From Stentor coeruleus (lineage: Eukaryota > Ciliophora > Heterotrichea > Heterotrichida > Stentoridae): a stretch of 64,000 nt of DNA. This document shows, one piece after another, positions 1 to 11,006 of this stretch; positions within the stretch are counted from its first letter, which is position 1, and the number at the start of each line of letters is the position of its first letter. A model generated the notes under the pieces. It was not told where the DNA came from and did no database searches. It saw nothing but the letters and a program-made list of their open reading frames with translations. The position numbers and the translations under genes were made by a program. Where the stretch lies: assembly GCA_001970955.1 (NCBI GenBank), contig MPUH01000204.1, positions 1 through 64,000 on the forward strand, in the 5' to 3' direction.

Positions 1-61
1 CACCCTAACACCCTAACACCCTAACACCCTAACACCCTAACACCCTAACACCCTAACACCC
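1..61. repeat. Telomere repeat, left chromosome end
   Basis: Seven perfect copies of CACCCTAA followed by CACCC, then unique AT-rich sequence. The C-rich strand reads 5' to 3' from the edge, as expected at a left chromosome end. The 8-base unit, equal to CCCTAACA, is the type described for Stentor macronuclear chromosomes. The array is probably cut by the assembly rather than full length. Confidence 0.96.
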
Positions 62-364
62 AGATATCCAAAAAAAAAAAAAATTTTCCTAAACTCTTCA
101 AACTATAAACCCTAACTCCAATCTTTAATTTATTTACAAATAATTATTCGAAACAAAATCTAATCATAAATCCAAACCTATACAAAAAAATCCATTACTT
201 ACTAAACTTAATCATATAAACTATAAAAATTATCCTAATCATCTACCCCATCTTCATAAAAAAAATATCTATTCATATCTATAATACTAATCCTTATATT
301 CACAATATCTCAAATTGTTTAAAATTTCCCTTTATATAAATAAAAATTAACTATTTAGCTTACA
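62..364. other. Subtelomeric non-coding stretch
   Basis: AT-rich sequence between the telomere and the stop codon of the first gene. A stray AACCCTAAC near 107 resembles a worn telomere unit. The plus strand has more C than G, which fits the 3' flank of a minus-strand gene. I see no gene. Confidence 0.6.
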
Positions 365-2134
365 TTACTCAGAGACAAAAGTCCATCCTGATATCTTATT
401 ATATTCAGCCGTAAAAAACATTCCATAAATTTTCTCAGCTGGAATCCCTGTTTTCGGCACTTCAGGCAATGGGACTTTTGGTGGACTAAGTTCTTTTCTT
501 AGCACCACATCCCAATCAATCCCATTAAAAAATGGGTGTTTTTTAATTTCTTCAGCATCTTTATGAGCTCCTAATCTTTTACTTGGATCTCTTTGTAATA
601 ACTATATTTATATTACCTCTTTAATCAAATCCTTAACTTCAGTTGATAAAGATGAAGGGACTTTAAGTTTTCCTCTTTGGATATTATGTAAAAGTTCGTT
701 TTTATTACTTGAGAAATAAGGTGGATTACCAACAATCATTTCATATAGAACTACTCCTAACAAATACCAATCCAAAGCTTTTCCATGACCTTGTCTTCTG
801 ATGATTTCAGGGGCGAGATAAGCTAAAGAGCCACAAAAGCTATTTGCTGTATAATTATCATAAACTTTTTCTTTAGAAAGCCCAAAGTCTGTAAGTATAG
901 CATGCCCATCAGCATCAAGGACAATATTATCAGGTTTCAAATCCCGATAAATCACATCTCTTTTATGTAATTCTTCAAGAGCTAAGATGATTTCACATAT
1001 ATAAATACGTGCCCTATACTCAGTAAATTTTTTATCTTTAGTCAAATGTGAAGCCAAATCTCCTCCAGGACAATAATCCAATACCAAAAACAGTTTTTCC
1101 GAAGTTTGTAGCGCATATTTCAAAGTTACAATAAACGGATGTTTAACATAACTCAACACATTCCTCTCAGTAACCGCATATTTCACAAGATTCTGTTTAA
1201 GAATTTTATCTTTCTGTAACACTTTCATAGCATACAACTGCGAGACATCCTGTTTCAAAACCAAAAACACTTCACCAAAACTCCCTTTCCCAAGTTCTTT
1301 TAATACAACAAAATCTTGTGGTAAAGGATTTTCCATATTCATCTTATGTTTTGTCCTAATAGCTTGTAATCTATGATTATCTGTAAGTGATGGTCCAGCT
1401 ATAACAACAGTTCTTTTCAAATACTTATGAAAAATAGTTAAAATTTCATTATCAGCAAAATCTTCAGCTGTTTTCCCAGCTTTGTTTTTTATAAGGATAT
1501 TTGGACCTTTTGTTATAATCCAACTTACTAATTTGTTATGCCCAAATAATGTTGCGATATGTAATGGGGTATTTCCTAAACCATCTGTTGAGTTAATATC
1601 TGAACCTGAACGTATAAAAAGTTGGACAATTTGCAAATGGTTTTCTTTACATGCAAGATGAAGGGGTTGAGATGAAGTGTTGTTGTAAGAATTTAACTGG
1701 GAAGTGTCGGAATAGTCTAAGAGAAGCTCACAGATTTTAAGGAAACCCTTTTCTGCAGCAAGATGGAGGAGGGTGTTATCGTTTTCCCATCGTGTATTTA
1801 TGTCTGGTTTTGGAATTTGAGTTAGTAAGTCTTTGCATAAAACTGTGTCATTGTCAAGAACTGCTGAGTATAAATTCAGATCTAAAGGGGATTTAGGTGT
1901 TGAATGGGTACTTAGAGCACAGGTTAGATAAGGTACTTTTTGTGCTAACATAGAATCTGTACCTTCAGAGATTGATCCATAGTTCGAGTCGTTCAGGTTT
2001 TCTTCAGCAAATTCGTCTAATGCTACTGAATCGAGCTTTGATGAAGATTTTGTTTCTTCTTCTATGATGCTTTTTTGGTTTACTAAAGGTGATTTAGCAA
2101 GTTTAAGTGTAGGCTTAGATTGAATTGAATCCAT
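365..2134 (-). CDS. Ankyrin-repeat AGC-family protein kinase (two exons)
   Basis: Serine/threonine kinase of about 584 residues. Residues 85-240 hold about four ankyrin repeats (for example DNTLLHLAAEKGF and GNTPLHIATLFGH). The kinase domain follows from about 275, with the glycine loop GKGSFGEV, the lysine motif YAMKVL, the catalytic loop YRDLKPDN, the metal motif TDFG and an APE motif. The activation loop reads SFCGSLAYLAPE, with Ser where AGC kinases usually have Thr. A 15-nt intron at 602-616 joins the main exon to a last exon that supplies the rest of the lobe (LLQRDPSKRLGAHKDAEE) and an AGC tail ending near ISGWTFVSE, a hydrophobic-motif-like site. Start chosen at the ATG giving MDSIQSKPT; an upstream TTG in the same frame is unlikely. 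Ankyrin repeats probably recruit a partner; the substrate is unknown. It is the terminal gene, about 300 bases from the telomere. Confidence 0.9.
602..616 (-). other. 15-nt intron in the ankyrin-AGC kinase
   Basis: Minus-strand GTAATATAAATATAG. Removing it restores the kinase frame from KEE-side helix residues DLIKE into LLQRDPSKRLG, a conserved AGC segment. Unspliced, it gives an in-frame TAA. Confidence 0.95.
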
Positions 2135-2584
2135 TATCGACTTTGCTAATAAATATTGTACGATTTTCAAAAATTATCGTGAAATAATTTATGTTATTAT
2201 AAAATAAAGGTCGTAATACTTTAGAAGATAATATATGCAAAATATGTGGTGTTATGCAGTAAAACAGAGAAAATTTAAACTTGGCCCGGGTTGATGAAGA
2301 ATTATAAAGGTTTAAACAATAAGCCCATAAAAATTTTGTATGAGATGTAGAAAAATATAAAATACACTATTATCCACTTATATTTTAATATTAAAGATCT
2401 GAAAATCATATTAAAAATTACTAATATAAAATATAAAAAGCTTCTAAAAATCTATTTTCTCATACATTCAAAACTAAAAATAACACCCTTTAATCTCTAA
2501 AGCTTCCTAACTCCAAAAACAAAATTAAATTCATCTTCATAATTTACTATACCCAACCTATATCATAATACTTAAAAAATCAAG
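2135..2584. promoter_or_regulatory. Divergent intergenic region
   Basis: Lies between the starts of the kinase (minus) and the TPR gene (plus), so it must hold both promoters. The left half is G-rich and C-poor, the right half C-rich and G-poor, with the switch near 2,400. One GC island, GGCCCGGG near 2284, stands out. No other gene seen. Confidence 0.55.
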
Positions 2585-5500
2585 ATGCTAACACGTCCTC
2601 AATTTCTCCAAAACACATCTCCAATAATCCTTCACAGTATCAATCGGGTAAGATATAAACCTTATCAAAACCTCCAATCAAAACCCCGTCCCACAAATGC
2701 TCCTCGTAAATTCTCTCCAAACGTAAACAAATCTTTTACCTGCTATCAAGAAATCCCATCCTCAACACCAAAAAACCGAAGTTTATCTGTAGAAAAATAT
2801 AGAATTTTATCAGGTGAAATATCCCCAAAATCTCGTGCAAAAAGCACAATATTGCGAACTAGAAATCTTCGTTCATCAAGTAAACTTGTAAACGGACATC
2901 CAGGACCAGGGGATTTTGAAGAAACAAAAGAGCAGAAATTTAAAAAAGAAATCCTTGGATCATGGTTTGATAGAGGCCTTTCTGAAATGCATTTAGGTAA
3001 ATTTTTATCAGCGATTACGTTTTTTTCTAAAGTTTTAAAAGAACAGCCAAATAATATTGACGCTCTTTTTAACAGAGCGTGTTCTTTAATGAATATTAGT
3101 GAAAATAAACAAGCGATTCCTGATTTAATGAGTGTTTTACATGAAAATCCTTTGTATAATAGGAAAGTTTATATAGCTTTGGCGATGTGTTTTGCTAATT
3201 TGAACGATTATGATACTGCAATTAGGCAGCTTGGGAAAGGACTTTTGAAATTCCCAAAGTTTGTAGAAGGTTATGTGACTAGAGGTCAGTTATTTGCCCA
3301 ACAAATGCGTTGGGATAAGGCGATACAGGATTTTTATAAAGCGATATCTTTAAACCCTAACGAAGGTTCAGCTTTTATAAACCTTGGAGATGCTTATTTA
3401 GCTATAAACGATAAAAAAAAATCTATAAAAGCATACTCAAAAGCAATACAATTTGAATCTACATCCTCTCAAGCATTAATAAAAAGAGCGAAGCTCTTTT
3501 TCGAACAACAAGAATTCTCAAAATCCATAAGCGATTTAGAACTTGCTTTATCATACAATTCTGAAGACCCTGAAGCTTATTATTATAAAGCTTTAATATT
3601 ATTAAGTCAAGAAAATTTTACTGAAGCAGCTTTATGCTTAGAACAAGTTATAAAATTCGATATACAAGAAAGAAAATATACTGGAGCAGCTATATACGAT
3701 CTTGGGGCTATAAAAATTAAACAAAAAGATTATTATGGAGCAATGCATACTTTTAAACGAGCAACAGATATAAACTTAGAAGTTAAAGAACAGAAAATTC
3801 TTAAAGGATATGTTGAAGCTATATTATGTATGATGAAAAGAAAATTCAAAGAAGGAATCTCACAATTAACAAGAATTATTAAAAAAAAAGACCCTTTAAT
3901 ACAAGAATATATAGGTAACTGCTTTTCTTTTAGAGGATATGGATATGCATCATTAGAAAAACATGATCAGGCCGTTAAGAATCTTATATCAGCAAGTAAA
4001 ATACAAGAACTTGACAATGCATCTAAGTTTAACCTTCAAATCTCAACAGCTGTGATAAAAGCTGAAAAAGATCCTAATGAGTCTTTACAAATAATCGAAG
4101 AAGCTTTAAAGGAATTTCCTAAAAATATTGAACCTTTAGCATATCAAGCTGCTTTGTATTTAGCACAATCACGTAAAACTAATAATAAAAAACTTGGAGA
4201 AAAAGCTAAGACAATATTAGATAAAGCTATAAGCTTAAGGGATAGTGATAGTGACTTATATTTTTTTAGAGGACTTGTTTTGTATTATTTAAATCGACCT
4301 ATTGAAGCTGTACCTGATTATGAAATCGCTATTGATAAAGCTGAAGATAATATGCCGATACATTTTATGTGTAGAGGACTTTGTTATGCTCAGCTTAAAT
4401 TGATAAAAGAAGCTATGCAAGATTTTTCTATAGCAATACAAATTAATGAGAATTTGTCAGAACCGTATTATTATAGAGGAAGATGTGCTTATATTATGGA
4501 TGATACACAACAAGCTTTTCAAGATTTTCAGAAAATGATCACAAATAAACATGAAGATCCTAATGTTCATGTATATGCTGGAAATTTACTTATGCTTGTT
4601 GGAAGTATTGAAGATGCTAGTAAAGCGTTTACTAATGCTAATTCTATAAAACCAACAGTTAATGCTTTTGTGCAAAGAGCTAAATGCTATATGATTATGG
4701 AAAAAATCGATCTTGCCCTTGGGGATTTAGAAAGTGCTTTAGGTGTTGAAAAAAGTAAAGATCTTGATTTTGATATAGAAATGATAAAGATTATCAGTGA
4801 AGATAATAATCCAAGTGAAAATATTTTAAATAAAAAGCTTGACCAGCTATCTAAAGCTTTAAGTCTACAAGCAAAAGGGAATATTTTTAAAGAAAAGCAT
4901 GTCCATTGGTATAAAGGTGTTTTTTTTTTCATCCTAGGAGAAATACAAAAAGCTAAAGTCGAGTTCAAATCGGCTTTAGACACAAAATATGAATCAGAAG
5001 ACCAAAACACAGATAAAGATAATAGTGAAGTTTTATACAATCTAGCTTTATGTTATATTCTAAGTGAACAATATGATGCAGCCATAATCCATTTACAAGA
5101 ATTAGTTTATATACTAGAAAATACTGATAAAGGTAAAGTTTTATTTTTAATAGGTATATTAAACCTAGCCTTACAACAAAATGATCAAGCACGAACAGTC
5201 ATGCTTGAGGCTTTTAAATTTGACCCAACAACTTCAACATCTTATCTTGAAGAAAAACCTCAAATTGAAGTCCTTCCTTTTTCTTGTAATTCAAATTTGT
5301 CTAAAAAATACCCTTTAAAAATTGTAAAAATAAGAGAATGTCATCCAATTTACCTTAGACCATCATTTAATTACCCTAATATTGACCTTCCTACTATGGA
5401 TTTTACTATTGAAAGTAGTGTTCTTGATAATTTTCTTGTAAAATCTGTTAAATGTAAACCTGAAGCACCATGGCTTAATAGAGTTAAAGGGACTATACAG

Positions 5501-5788
5501 TTTACTGAAGAAATTAGGGAATTACAAAGTGAATCAGTTGCTAGTACTGCAAAAAGTGATGAAGAAAATGATAATATTTTGGATAATAGCTTTTCAGAAA
5601 TGAAAGTTTTTAGATCAGCTGCGGTATTTACGATTAAAGAAGATAAGGTGAAACAAGATACGGTTGAACTGTTTAATTATGTGAAGAAAAAAAATCACCC
5701 AGAAAATGTGGTGGTTGCTGATGCTTCAGAGGATGTGAAAAAGAAAATCGATTCGATTTGTAGTTCGAATTTCGAAGATAATGACTGA
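2585..5788 (+). CDS. Large tetratricopeptide (TPR) repeat protein
   Basis: 1067 residues, single exon, ATG start, TGA stop. The first 110 residues are basic and low in order. From about residue 120 to 890 there is a near-continuous series of TPR helices with the usual W-LG-Y-A-A-P spacing, for example ALFNRACSLMNISENKQAI and AFINLGDAYLAINDKKKSI, then PIHFMCRGLCYAQLK. The last 170 residues are not repeat-like and are acidic near the end. Solenoids of this kind act as scaffolds; in ciliates many belong to ciliary or basal-body proteins, but nothing here fixes that role. I do not recognise a specific orthologue. Confidence 0.88.
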   Translation: MLTRPQFLQNTSPIILHSINRVRYKPYQNLQSKPRPTNAPRKFSPNVNKSFTCYQEIPSSTPKNRSLSVEKYRILSGEISPKSRAKSTILRTRNLRSSSKLVNGHPGPGDFEETKEQKFKKEILGSWFDRGLSEMHLGKFLSAITFFSKVLKEQPNNIDALFNRACSLMNISENKQAIPDLMSVLHENPLYNRKVYIALAMCFANLNDYDTAIRQLGKGLLKFPKFVEGYVTRGQLFAQQMRWDKAIQDFYKAISLNPNEGSAFINLGDAYLAINDKKKSIKAYSKAIQFESTSSQALIKRAKLFFEQQEFSKSISDLELALSYNSEDPEAYYYKALILLSQENFTEAALCLEQVIKFDIQERKYTGAAIYDLGAIKIKQKDYYGAMHTFKRATDINLEVKEQKILKGYVEAILCMMKRKFKEGISQLTRIIKKKDPLIQEYIGNCFSFRGYGYASLEKHDQAVKNLISASKIQELDNASKFNLQISTAVIKAEKDPNESLQIIEEALKEFPKNIEPLAYQAALYLAQSRKTNNKKLGEKAKTILDKAISLRDSDSDLYFFRGLVLYYLNRPIEAVPDYEIAIDKAEDNMPIHFMCRGLCYAQLKLIKEAMQDFSIAIQINENLSEPYYYRGRCAYIMDDTQQAFQDFQKMITNKHEDPNVHVYAGNLLMLVGSIEDASKAFTNANSIKPTVNAFVQRAKCYMIMEKIDLALGDLESALGVEKSKDLDFDIEMIKIISEDNNPSENILNKKLDQLSKALSLQAKGNIFKEKHVHWYKGVFFFILGEIQKAKVEFKSALDTKYESEDQNTDKDNSEVLYNLALCYILSEQYDAAIIHLQELVYILENTDKGKVLFLIGILNLALQQNDQARTVMLEAFKFDPTTSTSYLEEKPQIEVLPFSCNSNLSKKYPLKIVKIRECHPIYLRPSFNYPNIDLPTMDFTIESSVLDNFLVKSVKCKPEAPWLNRVKGTIQFTEEIRELQSESVASTAKSDEENDNILDNSFSEMKVFRSAAVFTIKEDKVKQDTVELFNYVKKKNHPENVVVADASEDVKKKIDSICSSNFEDND

Positions 5789-6110
5789 AGACGATAATTT
5801 ATTTATGATTTTTAGTGATAATGTTATTTATATTTGAATTTCTCCCCTTTTCTATACTTTTAAGTGCTTGATTCTTATCAAAATTGTAATTAAATTCTTC
5901 TCTGAGTTTTCTAGAAGATTTAATTTCTTTTGTTCTAAAGCATGAAATTTTTTTCTGTATTTTCCCCTTTTCTTCTTTTCTTTAAAATCATTCCATCCTT
6001 TATCCTTTCTTAATTTTTTCTACCATCCCATACATCCTATCAATAAAAATACAATTTTTTTCTATATAAAATTACCTATTCATTATTTTCTCATACAATT
6101 TATTATAATC
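5789..6110. promoter_or_regulatory. Tandem intergenic region
   Basis: Between two plus-strand genes. The right two thirds is pyrimidine-rich and almost without G (CCCC-TTTT-CTTC tracts near 5,965), as in the other 5' flanks here. No gene seen. Confidence 0.5.
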
Positions 6111-7373
6111 ATGCTCAAACTATGGGAAGATGAAAGAAATACTAAACTAGCTTGGCAGAAGCGTATACTAGAATCCTTAGCCTCCTATATTTTTACCCGA
6201 GCTGTAAGAAGTAAAGAAACTTCTGTCGCTGTTGGTAAATACTTAAAAGATCATGCAGAGGCAGATATTTCATATGCTATACAACTAAAAAGTCAGCTTA
6301 TATATCTTCCTTCATCATCCTCTATTAATACATCAAGTTCACTTAAATCAAGTCTAGCCATGTTAAGTCAAATCCAATCAAATCTATCAAATACATTTAA
6401 AAATCTTGCTCAAGGTATAGAACAGTAATAAATATTAAGAATTATCAACACAAAACTTGCGGCAAATCTTATGGAATATGAAAACGAAATATCAGAAGCT
6501 AATTCTAAATGTCAGACTGTATTAAATGAACTTAATTTTATGTTTACTAAAGCTGATAAGAACTTTCGAGAGTATATGAATGTTTGTAGTTCACAAGATG
6601 CGCAGATTGCAAAACAAAAATCTGTGACAACATGTCGTTGGCTTTGTGAAAGTCGATATATTATAACGATTTTATCATTGTCTAATATGCTATTTAGTTA
6701 TACAGGATTAGTGAAAATATGTTGGGAAATGCTTAAAAGGTTAGAAAATAGCAGGGTAGCTTGTGTTAAGGATTGTCTTTTTAGTTTCTTGACCCTTCAT
6801 AATAGTGTTTTTCGACAAAGTACTGAAGATGTGGCTATGATACTTCAAGAAATGCCAAGTGAAATAGTTGAAATGAATAAAATCTTAAATACTGATGATT
6901 TAGAAATACTAAGAAACGAATATTCTTGTGAAGACCCTTTTGATTCATTTAAAAACTATATTTTACCTCAAGTGCCAAAAAAAAATCTTATAGTAAAAGA
7001 AGGGTTTATTGAAAGGGAAACTGGGGTTTTTAAAGTTTGGAAAACAAGTTATGCTGTGTTGACAATAGACAAGTTTTTGCATGTTTTCAATGATAATCCA
7101 TATAAAGATGTTGAAACTGAGACTATTGATGAAGCTATTATAATAAAAAAAAGTCCTAATTCAGGAAGAGAATTTCATGAACCTATAAATTCATGTTATT
7201 TATCTAAAGCAAATATTATAGAAAACGAAGAGCTTTATTTTGAGATTATTGAAGCTAAACAGATTGGGTTACTTAGCAAACTTTCTGCACCTCGGAGAAG
7301 TGTTTTTAAACTCAACACTTTAAAAGATTTCTTAGATTGGGCTTTCGCTATAAAACAACTAGCTTTATTATAA
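6111..7373 (+). CDS. Helical N-terminus plus PH domain protein (two exons)
   Basis: About 415 residues after removing a 15-nt intron at 6425-6439, which links GIEQ to IINTKLAANLMEYENE without a break in the helical pattern. Residues 1-260 are alpha-helical and look like a BAR/F-BAR-type membrane-curving region, although sequence alone does not prove this. Residues about 275-412 look like a pleckstrin homology domain (KEGFIERETGVFKVWKTSYA as the first strands, FLDWAFAIKQLALL as the C-terminal helix with its Trp). Such proteins bind phosphoinositides and shape or traffic membranes. The stop lies 106 bases from the stop of the convergent PKA-like kinase. Confidence 0.78.
6425..6439 (+). other. 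15-nt intron in the PH-domain gene
   Basis: GTAATAAATATTAAG. Phase 2; splicing restores CAA (Gln). Without it TAA stops the frame. Confidence 0.9.
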
Positions 7374-7479
7374 ACTTTTTTATATCATATTGATATATAT
7401 TCTAAACATATATAACGCACATTACTATATACTAATTGATAATCAAAAAATTCTAAGTTCATGATAAGCTTATTACTAG

Positions 7480-8433
7480 CTACCAATTTAAGAACGGGTC
7501 ATCTGAATGTTTGATTGGAGGTGATAAAGTAGTAGAATCAGGGTATCTTGGGAAATTCGAAGCATCACCTGCTGATTTGACTGGGGGTCTATACGGCATA
7601 TCAATCGTTTTCTGTACCAGTCTCTGCCAATCTACTCCAGAAAAGAACCTATGATTCTTAATATCATTCACTCCATTTTTCAAGTTCCCATATCGTTTCG
7701 TCAAGTCAGATACAAGAAGATGTTTAACAAGACTCTTTCCATTTTTATCAAAGTTTCTAGGGAATTTGATCTTACCTTTAAGTATTTTTTGATATATACT
7801 CATCGGGTCTTCATCTGAGAAAGGGTCAATCCCAGCAAGCATTTCATATATAATAACCCCCAAAGTCCACCAATCAACTGGTTTTCCATGTCCTTTATTC
7901 AATAATATTTCTGGAGCCAAGTACTCAGGAGTGCCACAAAGAGTATAAGTCCTCCCTTCAACCACTTTAGCAAACCCGAAATCTGTAAGTTTCAAATACC
8001 CATCAGGACTAATCAAAAGGTTCTCAGGCTTAAGATCTCTGTATATAATATTCATTGAATGAAGATATTCAAACATTAAAGTAATCTGACCAGAGAAAAG
8101 TCTTGTGTGATTTGCATCAAGTCTACCAATGTTTCTAAGGTAAGTAAATAGCTCACCACCTGAAATATATTCAAGACCTAAGTAAAGATAGCGATCATCT
8201 TGAGTATAACCAATGAGGTTTACTAAAAAAGGATGGCGGATTGTCCTGAGGATTGAAAATTCTGAAATCACATGGTCGACTTGTTTTAGACGTAAAATTT
8301 CAGCTTTTTTTAATATTTTTAAAGCGACGAACTCCCCTGTGGCTTTGACTCTTGCAAGCTTTACTCGGCCAAAAGATCCGGTGCCTAGTGTTTGCATGAT
8401 ATCGAATTCGTTCAATGTGAACTTCTTGGCCAT
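7480..8433 (-). CDS. PKA-like AGC protein kinase catalytic subunit
   Basis: 317 residues, close to the length of PKA catalytic subunits. Seen motifs: glycine loop GTGSFGRV, VALKILKK, catalytic loop YRDLKPEN, DFGFAK, activation loop TYTLCGTPEYLAPE with the phosphorylatable Thr, and DWWTLGVIIYEM. The C-terminal end FLNW resembles the PKA FxxF hydrophobic motif with Trp as the last aromatic. There is no cyclic-nucleotide domain in the same chain, so a PKA-type subunit regulated by a separate partner is more likely than PKG. Known role of the family: cAMP-dependent phosphorylation, in ciliates often tied to ciliary beat. ATG start in a TTATAATATG context. Confidence 0.93.
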   Translation of the reverse strand: MAKKFTLNEFDIMQTLGTGSFGRVKLARVKATGEFVALKILKKAEILRLKQVDHVISEFSILRTIRHPFLVNLIGYTQDDRYLYLGLEYISGGELFTYLRNIGRLDANHTRLFSGQITLMFEYLHSMNIIYRDLKPENLLISPDGYLKLTDFGFAKVVEGRTYTLCGTPEYLAPEILLNKGHGKPVDWWTLGVIIYEMLAGIDPFSDEDPMSIYQKILKGKIKFPRNFDKNGKSLVKHLLVSDLTKRYGNLKNGVNDIKNHRFFSGVDWQRLVQKTIDMPYRPPVKSAGDASNFPRYPDSTTLSPPIKHSDDPFLNW

Positions 8434-9491
8434 ATTATAAGTGTGAGATAAATTGGTTTTTTATTTGAAATGAGTATAAGAAAAATGGAATTGATTGATG
8501 ATGAAAGGTTTTTGAAATGGGAAATGATCGATGTTGGGGATAGGTTGAAGGTGTTGATGATTTTTGAGTTTTTTAAGATTGATTTTTAGAGAAAAATAAA
8601 GTTTTTTTAGTTGGAAAAGTGGATTAAAAGGGGATGGAGAAATTATGATTTTGTAATAGTTTTTTTACGAATTTTTGTATAGGGCTTGATACATTTTTTT
8701 TGAGGATTGATACGATTATTTTTGGCTGTGGTTTTAAAAGGTAATGATAAGTTTTATTGTGTTAAATATTTTGGGTTTATGATTATACTTTGGGAATAAT
8801 AGATGAGTTAAGCTGAATAGTTTTAGATCTTGATGATGAGTTTTTTTATTTGGAATTATAGATTATTTAATTAGATATAAAGATTTCGAAATATTGCTTG
8901 CTGAAAAAAACGAATTTTTTAGTATTCGGAAAATATGCAAAGCATTTTACTGGAACATTTTAAAGAATCAAATATGCCTTAACAACTTTATTTAGTTTTA
9001 CACATAATTTTCATTACAAATCACTCATCTAGTATATTTTTATATGAATCAACTATTATATAAATATTCTATTATAATTCATAAAATAGAATACATGCTC
9101 AAAATATCATACTTTAAAAACCAGTAAAAAAAAACTTCATAACAACTTTTTTATATTCAAAATCCTAAAATTATCTAACATACACAATAAAATCGATTCT
9201 ACACAAATATTCTATAACATTATTTAATACTTTCACTAAGATTTAATTTACAAAGAAAATTGTGTTATTTCATACAAAAAATTTCAATTTTTGAAATCAT
9301 TTAGTTTAAACCTACTTAAAATAAAGAAAACATTTTTCTTGTTCTAAGAATAAAATAAAAATATGAAAATATAGTTATTAATTAATGTTGTAATAAAGCT
9401 CTTAAAATATTTATTAGGCTAAATTAGTTAGATTTATTTTATTGTAATGAATACATTTTTAATGCAAGCTTAAAATAATTAAAAACCAAAC
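8434..9491. promoter_or_regulatory. Divergent intergenic region
   Basis: About 1 kb between the PKA-like kinase (minus) and a PP2C gene (plus). 8434-8900 is G-rich and C-poor, 8940-9480 C-richer and G-poor, so the skew flips inside. It is AT-rich with no convincing reading frame on either strand. Confidence 0.55.
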
Positions 9492-10811
9492 ATGGAAAGA
9501 AGAAAAGTGATTGAAAAAGGCAGCAGGAAAACTTTCTTTGGCAAGCCTATAAAGCTTATAAAATGTGCATCAAACAATTCAATTATTGAAACTTCTTGCC
9601 TGAAAAGAGATGGAAGTAAAAATTCGAAAATACCCCAAAGAGGCTTTCTAAATAGGCATATTTTAACAAAAGGCCAAGATATCTTAAATAAATTCCAAAG
9701 CTCATATTCACCAAACCCTGACATTAAACACAATGAAACTTTACTTCCTCCCATAATGCATTTCAGCTCAGAAAAAAGTTTACTGCCAAAAATCCGAAAG
9801 CGTTCTCAAGTAATAGGCCGCCTAAACAAAGCAATAATTAACCCTTTAAGCAAATTTGCGTCAGGGAATTCTGATATGACAACAGACTTAAAAATAGACA
9901 AAGATAATATCATAAACATTCAATTTGACTCAAGGACTTATAAAGGTTCTGACAATGGTAGACCAAAACTCAAAAACCAAGATTGTTTATTCCATAAAAG
10001 TAGCTATCTTATAGAAGACTCACATCTTTTTTCTATATGCGATGGTCATGGCCCAAATGGTTTTGAAGTGGCATCTTTTATAAAATCTTCATTCCCTTTA
10101 AACCTTGAAAATATATATTCCTTACAAGACCCTTCACAAACTCCAGAGATAAAAATTTTAAATTCATTTAAAGAAGCTTATCAAACAACTGAAATGATGC
10201 TTGATCATACACCTTTAGACCTTACAATGTCTGGGTCAACTTTTATTAATATTTTTATCCATGAGCAAATGTTAATTTGTGCAAATATTGGTGATTCAAG
10301 AGCAGTAATGGGTAGATTTGAAGGTGGGAAATTTAAGCCAATTGATTTAAGTAGTGATCATACACCTGGAGATGTACATGAAAGGACAAGAATAGAGGAT
10401 TTTGGTGGGATAATTGATTGTAGTAGAGGTAATTATTATATAGATGATAAAGGAAATATGCATGGACCATTACGTATTTGGATTAAGAAAAATGAATACC
10501 CAGGGCTTGCTATGACAAGGTCATTAGGGGATTCACTTGGTAAATCTGTTGGGGTTATAAGCACACCTGATATCAAAGTTTATAATATAACCTGTTTAGA
10601 TAGGTTTATTGTTATAGCTTCTGATGGGATATGGGAGTATTTGACTAGTAAAAAAGTTGTTAAAATTATAGGGAAATATTGGAGAAACATGAACTTGAGT
10701 GGGGCTTGTGATGCTTTAGCTCAAAAAGCTCTTTATAAGTGGGAAAATTGTAGAGGATATGTGGATGATATAAGTTTCTATATCATATTTTTTAAAAGAA
10801 CTGCTTTTTAG
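9492..10811 (+). CDS. PP2C-family (PPM) protein phosphatase
   Basis: 439 residues. A basic N-terminal 130 residues precedes a PPM domain with the family motifs: NQDCLF, CDGHGPNGFEVA (metal-binding Asp and Gly), LTMSGSTFINIFI, IGDSRAVMG, SSDHTPG, GLAMTRSLGD, and IASDGIWEYL with the metal-binding Asp. Family role: Mg/Mn-dependent Ser/Thr dephosphorylation. A second PPM gene is found at 37908-39258. The two share the ciliate-type insert with a Pro-Gly-Leu-Ala-Met segment. ATG start; no acylation signal, unlike the second copy. Confidence 0.92.
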   Translation: MERRKVIEKGSRKTFFGKPIKLIKCASNNSIIETSCLKRDGSKNSKIPQRGFLNRHILTKGQDILNKFQSSYSPNPDIKHNETLLPPIMHFSSEKSLLPKIRKRSQVIGRLNKAIINPLSKFASGNSDMTTDLKIDKDNIINIQFDSRTYKGSDNGRPKLKNQDCLFHKSSYLIEDSHLFSICDGHGPNGFEVASFIKSSFPLNLENIYSLQDPSQTPEIKILNSFKEAYQTTEMMLDHTPLDLTMSGSTFINIFIHEQMLICANIGDSRAVMGRFEGGKFKPIDLSSDHTPGDVHERTRIEDFGGIIDCSRGNYYIDDKGNMHGPLRIWIKKNEYPGLAMTRSLGDSLGKSVGVISTPDIKVYNITCLDRFIVIASDGIWEYLTSKKVVKIIGKYWRNMNLSGACDALAQKALYKWENCRGYVDDISFYIIFFKRTAF

Positions 10812-11006
10812 ACTAAGTTATAAATGAAATTTGCTTGGTGGGAAATTTAGTTATATAAGTATATTATTATAAACATTTATAAAGTAATCTTATAAAATCA
10901 ACAAAAAATCTTCATCAATAATCTAAAAAAAAAAATAGTTTGGTTAGAAAATCATATAAATTCATTATTAATTTTTGTATATGTTTATATTATCTAACTT
11001 ATTGTA

